Source: Meandrina meandrites (Eukaryota; Cnidaria; Anthozoa; Scleractinia; Meandrinidae). Taken from it: a stretch of 64,000 bases of DNA. Of this stretch, positions 32,707-39,978 are shown piece after piece. Under the pieces are notes generated by a model. It was not told where the DNA came from, ran no database searches, and was given only the letters and a program-made list of their open reading frames with translations. The DNA lies in NCBI GenBank assembly GCA_963693305.1, contig OY855904.1, positions 44,562,315 through 44,626,314 of the forward strand. The letters are read 5' to 3'. Each line of letters begins with the position of its first letter. Position 1 is the first letter of the stretch. The position numbers were made by a program, and so were the translations under genes.

Positions 32707-33333
32707 ATGGAAGAGTTAAGAGACAAGATTCCCTTTAACATGATCATAACCGGACCTACAAACTGTGGAAAAACAAAGTACCTCATTGATCAGCTCAGAG
32801 GACCCTTCCGAAAAGTCTTTGAGTACATTGTTCTTATCTGCCCGACATACGCCAAGAACAGGACATATCACGGGTTCGCCGAAGGGGATAAACGCTTCTT
32901 AGTCCTCTCTCCGGATGCCTCCAACTCAGATGAGATCGATTCTCTTCTTACAGACGTATCACTTCTCTTCTCCGTGACAAACACCCTGTTAATCCTTGAC
33001 GACTGTGCCGTCTCAAAAGACCTTAAGCAACGCTCTAATAAATTCATCGATCTCGCTTTCTCCGGGAGACACGATAGATTGAGTGTATGGGTGTTGACAC
33101 AGCAGTTGACCTCGATCGCGAAACCCTTCCGAGAGAACGTCTCCTGCGTGGTAACTTTTCACAATCCCTCTCAGGTCGGCATGAAGACCCTGTTTGAGGA
33201 TTACGGAGGAGATTTAGACACGGAGACGAAGAGACTATTTAACAGAATGTTAAAGGAGGAGAGATACTCATATATCCTTTTGAGAGTTATCTCGAAATAC
33301 CGTTTTAAAAGAAGTGTGATATTAAGAATTTAA
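32707..33333 (+). CDS. A32/FtsK-HerA-like genome-packaging ATPase
   Basis: 208 residues. Walker A is GPTNCGKT (residues 16-23) and Walker B is LLILDD (near 98-103), followed by the sensor-like WVLTQQLTSI. Size and motif order match the single-domain packaging ATPases of Polintons, adintoviruses and nucleocytoplasmic viruses, which pump DNA into preformed capsids. Lies directly after the capsid-like gene, as in many such elements. The upstream leader is AT-rich (TATAAAAGA near 32690) and lacks the typical TTTAAAGA box. ORF intact. Confidence 0.85.
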   Translation: MEELRDKIPFNMIITGPTNCGKTKYLIDQLRGPFRKVFEYIVLICPTYAKNRTYHGFAEGDKRFLVLSPDASNSDEIDSLLTDVSLLFSVTNTLLILDDCAVSKDLKQRSNKFIDLAFSGRHDRLSVWVLTQQLTSIAKPFRENVSCVVTFHNPSQVGMKTLFEDYGGDLDTETKRLFNRMLKEERYSYILLRVISKYRFKRSVILRI

Positions 33334-33359
33334 AGGTATCATAAATCATATTAACAAAG

Positions 33360-33857
33360 ATGGCAAACGTTGAAGATTATATCGAAGATATACCTGAAGA
33401 GATTAAGGATACCACAGAGCAGGATGATCTGGAGACTCATAGAGAATCACTCGCTATTCTCGCATCTCTCGGATCGACAGAGGAGTTTCTCGGTAAAGCG
33501 ATGAGTCTGGGAGATATTAAGAGACTATCTCCCAAACAGGTGGAGAAGTACTTCAATCGTTATAAGACGGTCATGGGTAAGAAGGTATCTACCGGTCTTG
33601 TGGAGTCAGCCATCTCTGCGGCATCCGTTCTTATCTCCTATGTTATTCCCGTGGATGATGTGGAGGCACTGAATGAAGACTTGAAGAACGATGATCTTGT
33701 TAAACGTGAACTGTCGAACTTTGCAGGTCTCTTGGTACTGAAGGGAGGAAGATTGGTAGCGTTAGCTAGCGGACTCTTTAAGGTCGCTAAGCACGTAAAG
33801 TTAAGACCGAGTGAGGAGAATTCTAACAAAAATCAAGAGAATGAAGAAGACTCTTAA
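33360..33857 (+). CDS. Acidic protein of unknown function
   Basis: 165 residues; acidic N-terminus (EDYIEDIPEEIKDTTEQDD), a central hydrophobic helix (LVESAISAASVLISYVIPV, about 79-98), a second non-polar helix (FAGLLVLKGGRLVALASGLF) and an acidic tail. TTTAAAGG stands 23 nt before the ATG, overlapping the stop of the ATPase gene. I do not recognise the family; the layout suggests a minor structural or membrane-associated virion protein. Confidence 0.7.
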   Translation: MANVEDYIEDIPEEIKDTTEQDDLETHRESLAILASLGSTEEFLGKAMSLGDIKRLSPKQVEKYFNRYKTVMGKKVSTGLVESAISAASVLISYVIPVDDVEALNEDLKNDDLVKRELSNFAGLLVLKGGRLVALASGLFKVAKHVKLRPSEENSNKNQENEEDS

Positions 33858-33915
33858 TAGTGACTGAATAAGACTGTTAAGCTTAGCTTAAACATTTCTT
33901 AATAGTTAACTAAAC

Positions 33916-34335
33916 ATGTCATTCGGAGTATATGAAGAGAAGTGCAGAAAGATATTTCAAGAGTTATTCAAAAAAGAGTTCAAAACGGTAAGACCCGATT
34001 GGTTAAAGAATCCTTGGACTTATCAGAACCTCGAGTTGGACGGTTATAACCCTGACATAGTCACTCCTCTCGGTAAAGGTTTGGCATTCGAGTACGACGG
34101 TGTGCAGCACTCGAGGTTCGCTCCCCTATTTCACTCATGTGTGGGTGATTTCGAGTATCAAGTTATGAAAGACTCTTTGAAGGATGAGATGTGCAGAGAT
34201 GAAGGAGTTCTCTTAATAAGAATACCTCACTACATTCCTTATTGGGAACTCAAGCCTTTTATTATCGGAAGATTGGTAATAGAGGGTGTTGAGCCAACCA
34301 ATACAGGTTCAACAGTATGTAGAAAAATGATTTAA
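33916..34335 (+). CDS. PD-(D/E)XK-like nuclease
   Basis: 139 residues. Catalytic pattern readable as LDGYNPDIV (Asp), LAFEYDGVQH (Glu-x-Asp with following Gln-His) and MKDSLKDEMCRDEGVLLIRIPHY, the usual Lys/Asp-Cys and strand arrangement of restriction-endonuclease-fold proteins similar to very-short-patch or viral DNA-repair nucleases. Possible roles: resolving replication intermediates or trimming genome ends. The last codons, with the following leader, were duplicated downstream (see the tandem pair at 34358 and 34845). ORF intact. Confidence 0.7.
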   Translation: MSFGVYEEKCRKIFQELFKKEFKTVRPDWLKNPWTYQNLELDGYNPDIVTPLGKGLAFEYDGVQHSRFAPLFHSCVGDFEYQVMKDSLKDEMCRDEGVLLIRIPHYIPYWELKPFIIGRLVIEGVEPTNTGSTVCRKMI

Positions 34336-34357
34336 AGAATTATAATGACTTATTAAA

Positions 34358-34735
34358 ATGTCTCAAGAGAAAGTGATAGTTCGCAAAGTTAACATCTCTG
34401 AGAAAGAGAAGCACAAAGTGCTACGTGAACTTCGTTCACGTGTACTAGCTAACGCTCCCAGCATTGTGCGTTACGTAGATCACAGAGTGAACATCCCTGA
34501 GGAACAGAGAGATAGATTCTATTCAGCCATTGATAACAATGAGGCTGTCACCATAAGATTTAAACACAAGGATCTCTGAGAAGGTGATGATCTCATCACC
34601 TTCACAATGCAACAGTTTAAAAGAATCGCAAGCGCTTTTGGTAAAGGAAGGGGAGTTACCATAAATATGAGTGATGATCAGGTACAGAGACACGAAATCG
34701 TTGATGCGGATGATTATTTCTATTCACCGTTTTAA
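34358..34735 (+). pseudogene. Small Polinton-associated protein, copy 1, interrupted by in-frame TGA
   Basis: Reads 73 codons to TGA at 34577-34579 and then continues in the same frame, without frameshift, for 51 codons to TAA at 34733-34735. The part after the stop matches the intact neighbour at 34845-35132 (GRGVTINMS against GRGVIINMS). In the neighbour the TGA position is a serine codon, so one base change explains it. Copy 1 also has about 30 extra residues at its N-terminal side. Function unknown; the repeated pattern Q..xI..A...GxGVxIxMS resembles short proteins found in other Polinton-type elements. Confidence 0.7.
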
Positions 34736-34844
34736 ACTATCGTTAACAGCGTAAACTTAAATCAACTGAAACGGTTGATTTAAATAGATGCTTAAGAGTA
34801 TGTAGAAAAATGATTTAAAGAATTCGCATCACTTATTAAATAAA

Positions 34845-35132
34845 ATGTCTCAAGAGAATGTGCGTTACGAACATTTTAGAGTGAACATTTCTAAAGAACA
34901 GAGAGAAAAGTTGCTCTCTGCCATTTGTGATAGGGAAGCCGTCTCCATAAGATTTAGACATGAGGATCTTTCTGGAGGTAATGATCTCATCGCTTTCACA
35001 GAGCAAGGCTCTAAAATAATCACAAGCGCTTTTGACAAAGGAAGGGGAGTGATAATAAATATGAGTAAGGATCAGGTGCAGAAACACGGGGCTTTTATGG
35101 ATGAGGATGATCTTATATTTTTACCAGTGTAA
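34845..35132 (+). CDS. Small Polinton-associated protein, copy 2
   Basis: 95 residues, highly charged, two related segments (VNISKEQREKLLSAI...VSIRF and TEQGSKIITSAFDKGRGVIINMS) followed by an acidic C-terminus. Intact paralogue of the broken copy 477-487 bp upstream; the upstream leader (GTAGAAAAATGATTTAAAGA) is shared with it, including the end of the nuclease gene. TTTAAAGA lies 23 nt before the ATG. May be a DNA- or capsid-associated protein; no function assigned. Confidence 0.75.
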   Translation: MSQENVRYEHFRVNISKEQREKLLSAICDREAVSIRFRHEDLSGGNDLIAFTEQGSKIITSAFDKGRGVIINMSKDQVQKHGAFMDEDDLIFLPV

Positions 35133-35189
35133 ACTCTTAAGCTTAACTATCTAAACCTGTTTAAAGACATCTTCTGACATTACTAAAAC

Positions 35190-35624
35190 ATGTCAGAAGA
35201 TGTTGAGCAGATCACTAAGACCCCTATTGAGAGTAATGTTAAAACAAAAGAGAAAGATCCCAAGAAGGTCGCCGCAGGAAAGAAACTCGCCGAGTATAAC
35301 CGAAGGGCTAAGGAGGCGTTGAAAGAGAAGATGAGACGTGATGCTGAGAAGGCAACTGAACCTGAGGATAGAGAGACAGGAGAGTCACAGAATAGTAAGG
35401 ATCTCACAGCAGAGGGTTGGATTCCTGAGATCTCTTTCACAACCGCGATCTCCATTGTCGGTATCGGCTTGACCGCGATCAATCTGTTTATGAGTTACAG
35501 AAAAGACACAAAGGTTGATCCTCCCTTAACGGAGCCACCCACTTACGATCGGCAGGTTGTACAACCTGCGATAGAAAGACCACAACAATCAAAGATTCCC
35601 ATACCGAAGATGGGGATGCTATGA
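35190..35624 (+). CDS. Single-pass membrane protein with basic coiled-coil N-terminus
   Basis: 144 residues: a lysine-rich helical region (KKVAAGKKLAEYNRRAKEA, about 25-60), an acidic linker, a hydrophobic segment (ISFTTAISIVGIGLTAINLF, about 90-110) and a proline-rich tail ending PIPKMGML. No signal peptide. TTTAAAGA is 22 nt before the ATG. Probably a virion or membrane protein of the element; family not recognised. Confidence 0.75.
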   Translation: MSEDVEQITKTPIESNVKTKEKDPKKVAAGKKLAEYNRRAKEALKEKMRRDAEKATEPEDRETGESQNSKDLTAEGWIPEISFTTAISIVGIGLTAINLFMSYRKDTKVDPPLTEPPTYDRQVVQPAIERPQQSKIPIPKMGML

Positions 35625-35681
35625 ACTTCGTTCAGAGCCACCTCCTACGTCTTTATTTAAAGATCTTCTCTCTTAAGATAA

Positions 35682-37331
35682 ATGTCGAAAGAGAAGATCT
35701 TCAAGACTATATATGACGCCTCCGTTCTGATAGGTATCTCCTCAGGGTTCGGTTACTTTATCAAAATGGATGACCCCTCAACAAGCATTACAGACTACCT
35801 TAAATGGGTAGCCATCCTCTCCGGTAGTATTTACTTGAAAGATTATATGCAGAGAGAAGAGATACTGAAGAGGATCGATTCCCTTAATTCGAAGAAGGAT
35901 ACCTCGAGTAAGAACCTTAACTCAAAAAAAGACGATAAAAAAAATCTCGATCTTAAATCAAAGAGAATTATAAACCTCGCCAATCCCGTCGGTGACAAAG
36001 ATGCTGTAAACAAAGAGTACTCGGATTTAAAGGTGAGTAAAGTGGGAGATAAGATGGCAGGCGTTCTCGACATGAGCGGAAACGAGATAAAGAATCTTAA
36101 AGAGGCATCCTCGTCAGATGCCACATTCGCTGCGAACGTTAATTACGTTAACAAAACCATCAGCGATAGCAACGCCACTATACAGACCCAATATCGAGAT
36201 CACGTCTCTGAGAGATTTGATTACGCCGTCGACAAAGAGATGGAGAACGATTTCAAATACGCTTTGGAGGGAAACCGTGGGAATGAGTTTGTTGATGAAC
36301 TAAACATTAAAGGAATGGGAGTGATTACGAGTAAAGATTTCCACCCCATCAACAAAAAGACGGTTCATTTCGATCTCGAATTTAAAAAAGATCATTTCAA
36401 GAGTAGTTTCGCTGTCAACCTCCGTTACGCTCCTAAATCTTATAAGTACACGGTCGTGTGCGAAATGTTTTGGGACGACAGTGTAACGAGTTCTATCGAA
36501 TTGGCCACGCTGAGAGCCTCCTCTTTAAACACTTCCGAGGTCATATTTGCACAGCAATCGAACGTTTTTGAGAACCACGTGAGAACTTTGGTAAGAACCC
36601 AAAGAATTTTCAGTTGGAATCCTGATAAATTGGTCTTTGACATTGTGATAAAGTACAGATCGGGGGTCGCTTACCCCCAAAAATTACCCGTCTACATCGT
36701 GTTTTACGGAAGTAAAGGGTTCTTTAACAACATTCCCACATCTGTTTGGAACTCTTGGAGAGTGTTTGACCAAGGAGACGTTTCGATGCAGAAGGATTTA
36801 ATACTCTATCAAGACCCTGCTGTCGACAAAGGAGCGGCGACAAAAAAATACGTCGACGATAACATTAAGTTGCAGATGAGAAAAATCTTTTATAAAGGTT
36901 ATCTCTTACATAACAATGAAAACGTAGTCAAATTTTATGCAAACGGAACGAGTGATCATACAAAGTACGTTAGACAGAGCGATCCCTCTGATTTCATCGT
37001 GAATGAGGAGGACTATGAGAAAATAATAATCAAGAATCCGGGAGTTTACTCTATCTCTCTTATCGATGGATTAAAGACCGGTCCACATGATGATAACGGA
37101 ACTGTTCAGTTCATTTTAAATCCCGCACCCTTTCTTAGTCTTAGCGATAATATTAACATCACGGTACCCAACACAGGCAAGGGTTGGAAAACGTATAATT
37201 TTATCTCCGTTTTAGATATTTACAAAGACACCACATTAAAGATACAGACCACAGATGTCTCCACCATCTTTGACGGTTTGGGTAACGGAAATAAGAAGTA
37301 CGGTATGATTCTTATAAACAAGATAGATTAA
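35682..37331 (+). CDS. Fibre/spike-like protein with N-terminal membrane anchor
   Basis: 549 residues. Residues 1-60 hold two hydrophobic helices (ASVLIGISSGFGYFI and WVAILSGSIYLKDYM) and closely match the stand-alone 71-residue protein at 37613. A charged linker (about 65-95) leads to phage-fibre-type motifs: IINLANPVGDKDAVNKEY, KMAGVLDMSGNEIKNL and QDPAVDKGAATKKYVDD, the repeats that build trimeric shafts in tail and virus fibres. The C-terminal 150 residues are beta-rich and may be a receptor-binding knob. TTTAAAGA is 18 nt before the ATG. Predicted to be an attachment fibre held to the particle by the N-terminal module. Confidence 0.75.
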   Translation: MSKEKIFKTIYDASVLIGISSGFGYFIKMDDPSTSITDYLKWVAILSGSIYLKDYMQREEILKRIDSLNSKKDTSSKNLNSKKDDKKNLDLKSKRIINLANPVGDKDAVNKEYSDLKVSKVGDKMAGVLDMSGNEIKNLKEASSSDATFAANVNYVNKTISDSNATIQTQYRDHVSERFDYAVDKEMENDFKYALEGNRGNEFVDELNIKGMGVITSKDFHPINKKTVHFDLEFKKDHFKSSFAVNLRYAPKSYKYTVVCEMFWDDSVTSSIELATLRASSLNTSEVIFAQQSNVFENHVRTLVRTQRIFSWNPDKLVFDIVIKYRSGVAYPQKLPVYIVFYGSKGFFNNIPTSVWNSWRVFDQGDVSMQKDLILYQDPAVDKGAATKKYVDDNIKLQMRKIFYKGYLLHNNENVVKFYANGTSDHTKYVRQSDPSDFIVNEEDYEKIIIKNPGVYSISLIDGLKTGPHDDNGTVQFILNPAPFLSLSDNINITVPNTGKGWKTYNFISVLDIYKDTTLKIQTTDVSTIFDGLGNGNKKYGMILINKID

Positions 37332-37352
37332 AGATTTACTCCCCTCTGTAAA

Positions 37353-37580
37353 ATGAACAACTCTGTTTCTTTAATGTTGAGTGTTGCTATGGTTCTATTC
37401 GGTATTTATCTGATCATGAAAAGAGTTAATTCTTGTGAATGCGGAGTTAAGATACCTGAGGGAGGAGGAATGTGTGAATGCGGAGAGTATAATCACCGAA
37501 TGATCATAAGGAGAGAACGGGAGTTGAAGAGAATCGAAGATGAGAAAAATAAGGGGAATGATTACGACACATTCTTGTAG
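37353..37580 (+). CDS. Small membrane protein with paired CECG motifs
   Basis: 75 residues: an N-terminal transmembrane helix (SLMLSVAMVLFGIYLIM), then CECGVKIPEGGGMCECGEYN, a four-cysteine pattern that could bind zinc, and a charged tail. TTAAAGA is 18 nt before the ATG. Not recognised; consistent spacing and promoter box support a real gene. Confidence 0.65.
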   Translation: MNNSVSLMLSVAMVLFGIYLIMKRVNSCECGVKIPEGGGMCECGEYNHRMIIRRERELKRIEDEKNKGNDYDTFL

Positions 37581-37612
37581 ATTTATTTAAAGATAATCAC
37601 CGAAGAGTAAAA

Positions 37613-37828
37613 ATGTCAGAGAATAAACTTGTGAAGACCGTCACTGATGCATCCGTTCTGATCGGTCTCTCCGCAGGAGTCGGATACATTGCGAAGAAGG
37701 CTATGAAAGAATCGTTCATAAACGACCCATCATCCAGCATTGTCAACTACGGTAAATGGGTCACCGTTCTGTCAGGAAGTATGTACTTGAAAGAGTATTT
37801 GGAGAAACAGAAAATTCTTCCCTCTTAA
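37613..37828 (+). CDS. Small membrane protein, same module as the fibre N-terminus
   Basis: 71 residues with two hydrophobic helices (DASVLIGLSAGVGYI; WVTVLSGSMYLKEYL) around DPSSSIVNYGK. Aligns end to end with residues 1-60 of the fibre-like protein (DASVLIGISSGFGYF; DPSTSITDYLKWVAILSGS), with a short insert. TTTAAAGA is 19 nt before the ATG. Probably a particle membrane or capsid-anchor protein that shares, by duplication, the docking module of the fibre. Confidence 0.75.
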   Translation: MSENKLVKTVTDASVLIGLSAGVGYIAKKAMKESFINDPSSSIVNYGKWVTVLSGSMYLKEYLEKQKILPS

Positions 37829-37880
37829 TAAAGGTTATTCATTGATATTAAAGGTTTCACCAATAATATTAACCTTCGGT

Positions 37881-38291
37881 ATGGCGACGATTGCGTTAAT
37901 GATAGGTGGAGCGGTGTTGAACGCCACCGCCTTTGTCGGAGGATCCTATTTGGCAAAGTATCTGAGCGGATCGAATACGGATACGGAACGAGTAAGACAC
38001 GACAAAGCCTTGGAAAAGTACCAAAGAGATTACGCAGCTTACCAAGAGAAGAGACAGAGACTTTTAGATTGGTATAATCAGCAGAGGGATGAGGAGCATC
38101 AGGCTTCACAGAATCTCTCGAACACTGATGAGGCTTTTAAACTCTACTCTCAGACACATCCTGATTACTCTCTTCAAGAACCCCGACTCTCTGATTACTA
38201 CCGACCGAGTGACGACCAGAGAATGGGTGAGATGGTCTACGTCGGAGGAGGGATGTTGGCTTTGGGTTACGTTGCTAGTAGATTATTTTAA
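37881..38291 (+). CDS. Membrane protein with central coiled coil
   Basis: 136 residues from the ATG at 37881 (an upstream in-frame TTG is not needed; TTAAAGG at 37848 is 26 nt before this ATG, as for its neighbours). N-terminal hydrophobic helix (MIGGAVLNATAFVGGSYLAKYL), long charged coiled coil (about 35-85), conserved-looking LSDYYRPSDDQRMGEM, and a C-terminal hydrophobic helix (YVGGGMLALGYVASRLF). Probable virion or membrane protein; I recognise a resemblance to uncharacterised proteins seen in cnidarian genomes but assign no function. Confidence 0.7.
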   Translation: MATIALMIGGAVLNATAFVGGSYLAKYLSGSNTDTERVRHDKALEKYQRDYAAYQEKRQRLLDWYNQQRDEEHQASQNLSNTDEAFKLYSQTHPDYSLQEPRLSDYYRPSDDQRMGEMVYVGGGMLALGYVASRLF

Positions 38292-38324
38292 GTTTAAAGA
38301 TATCAAGGAAATAATAAGTTTAAA

Positions 38325-38351
38325 GATTCTTTACTTATCAAGTAAAGAATC
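38325..38351 (+). promoter_or_regulatory. Perfect 12-bp hairpin abutting a start codon
   Basis: GATTCTTTACTT (38325-38336), ATC loop, AAGTAAAGAATC (38340-38351), directly followed by ATG at 38352. Two TTTAAAGA boxes (38293, 38319) lie just upstream. It would form a stable stem in the 5' leader of the mRNA or a cruciform binding site. Confidence 0.6.
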
Positions 38352-39266
38352 ATGGAAGTTGACCCGACAGAGACTGATAGAGATAATCCTTTTGAACCGG
38401 TCGACCCCGGTGATGACGATGATGATGATGGAGAGATGATACCTATGACATCCACATCGAGAAGAGATAGAGGTTTTGATAATCGCAATTATGAAGAGAC
38501 CTCTTTTATTGATGAGAACACACCCCTTATAAGGAGAGAAGAGAGGAGAGATGACGCTTGGGAAAGGATCCGAGAGAAGTATCCGAAAGTCAATCCTGCA
38601 AACTCCTCTTTCACATCTGACATAGATGAGTATGATCGAGTGGTCGTGAGAATGAAAAGAAAGGGAGGTAAGAGTTACCCTCTTTTCAAACCGGATGGTG
38701 AACTTAATGAAAAATTACCGAAGACCATAAAAGAGAGTTTAGGGCCCACCGCAGAGAAAGTTATCGAGACTAACGAGAATGAGATAACGAGGCGAAGAGA
38801 GAAAGTCAAAGATCTCGAGTCTTCTCGTAAAGATGCAAGAGATGATCAGATAGAGAACATCGATCGTAACATTGATCAGCAGAGAGAAGAGATAGAGAAT
38901 CTGGAGAGAGAGAACGAAGTGATAGAGGAGAGAATGTCACTCAGAGATAGAGTCAAAGCCATCTTTAAAAAGTACGGTTTTACAGTGTTCGCTGTTCTAT
39001 CAGCGGTCGGTGCAGTCATCGGTGTGATCGTAACTGATCTGAAGAGCGGTCTGTCAAAACTCGGTAAAGGAGTAGGTAAGGGTTTTAAAGCTATAGGAAA
39101 GAAGTTGGGAGAGATACTTCCCGGAATGATCGGTGCAATAGCAAGTTTCATCTTTAAAACAGCGGGCGAGGCGATCGGTTTTCTCGCAAAGAATGCGTGG
39201 TTGTTGATAGTCGCTGTCGTTGTCTACTTCGTTGAGAAGGTTAAAAATAAGAGTAAGAGAAAGTAA
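38352..39266 (+). CDS. Membrane-associated protein with acidic N-terminus and coiled coil
   Basis: 304 residues. Order: acidic disordered start (DDDDDDGEM), ENTPLIRREER segment, coiled coil (about 145-200, EIENLERENEVIEERM), hydrophobic helix (FTVFAVLSAVGAVIGVIV, about 215-232), a Lys/Gly amphipathic repeat (GLSKLGKGVGKGFKAIGKKLG, about 238-258) and two further hydrophobic stretches ending in a basic tail. The amphipathic glycine/lysine helix is of the kind found in membrane-active proteins; that role is inference. Stop TAA is immediately followed by the ATG of the next gene. Confidence 0.75.
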   Translation: MEVDPTETDRDNPFEPVDPGDDDDDDGEMIPMTSTSRRDRGFDNRNYEETSFIDENTPLIRREERRDDAWERIREKYPKVNPANSSFTSDIDEYDRVVVRMKRKGGKSYPLFKPDGELNEKLPKTIKESLGPTAEKVIETNENEITRRREKVKDLESSRKDARDDQIENIDRNIDQQREEIENLERENEVIEERMSLRDRVKAIFKKYGFTVFAVLSAVGAVIGVIVTDLKSGLSKLGKGVGKGFKAIGKKLGEILPGMIGAIASFIFKTAGEAIGFLAKNAWLLIVAVVVYFVEKVKNKSKRK

Positions 39267-39881
39267 ATGGAGAGTTACAGAGAGATATACCCTCAGTTGC
39301 CGACCGATAACGGTGATACTGGGACTACTGACGCAGGAGGTAACTTCAGATTAAAACAGTGTGCAGATTGGCTATCCTGTCTCGAGAAAGATCTTCAGGA
39401 TTGTGAAAAAGTATACAAAAAGTATAAGCGTGCAAGGAGTGCTCTTTTGAATCTGTCTACAGGCAGCGGAACTCTCTCTGTCGCTCTCTGCGGAGGAGGG
39501 TTGGGTACGGGACTTACCGGAGTCGGTCTTCCCGTCTCTATCGCATTAGGTGTTGTCGGAGGTGTCTGTGCCTTAACGAGCGTAGCGACAGCGAGTCTTG
39601 CAAAAGCTGTATCCGTGAAGGTGAGTAAGCATGAAAAGACCGTCTCTGTCTGCCAAGCGAAGATAAACACGATAAAGGACGTCGTTTCTAAAGCGTTGAC
39701 GGATAATAAAATAAGTCATGAAGAGTTTGTTCTGATAAAATCTGAGTATGAGAAGTATTATGAGATGAAGAGATCGATCAGAGAAAAAAACAAAACACCG
39801 ACGCTTCCGCAGGTGGATGTAAAAAAGATGGAGGAAGAGATTCGTGCAGAGATATTAAAAAAACTCGCCCAGTCAGAGTGA
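39267..39881 (+). CDS. Helical protein with central hydrophobic hairpin
   Basis: 204 residues: N-terminal helical part (DWLSCLEKDLQDCEKVYKKY), glycine-rich hydrophobic hairpin (about 62-115: LSVALCGGGLGTGLTGVGLP and IALGVVGGVCALTSVATASL), then helices to the end including a C-terminal charged coil. Starts directly after the upstream stop (TAA ATG, 39264-39269), with no room for its own promoter box, so it is likely translated from the same transcript. Family not named; the layout resembles uncharacterised proteins of similar elements in invertebrates. Confidence 0.7.
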   Translation: MESYREIYPQLPTDNGDTGTTDAGGNFRLKQCADWLSCLEKDLQDCEKVYKKYKRARSALLNLSTGSGTLSVALCGGGLGTGLTGVGLPVSIALGVVGGVCALTSVATASLAKAVSVKVSKHEKTVSVCQAKINTIKDVVSKALTDNKISHEEFVLIKSEYEKYYEMKRSIREKNKTPTLPQVDVKKMEEEIRAEILKKLAQSE

Positions 39882-39978
39882 GCTGTAACTGTCTGATAGT
39901 CCTATCGAGAGATGAGTCATTTAGAGATCCTCCCTATAATCCTTACTTCGTTTAAAAAGATATGATTGATAAATAGAT

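Noticed and set aside
37842..37880. Upstream TTG start for the 136-residue membrane protein
   Set aside because: ATG at 37881 gives the usual distance to the TTAAAGG box and begins the hydrophobic helix.
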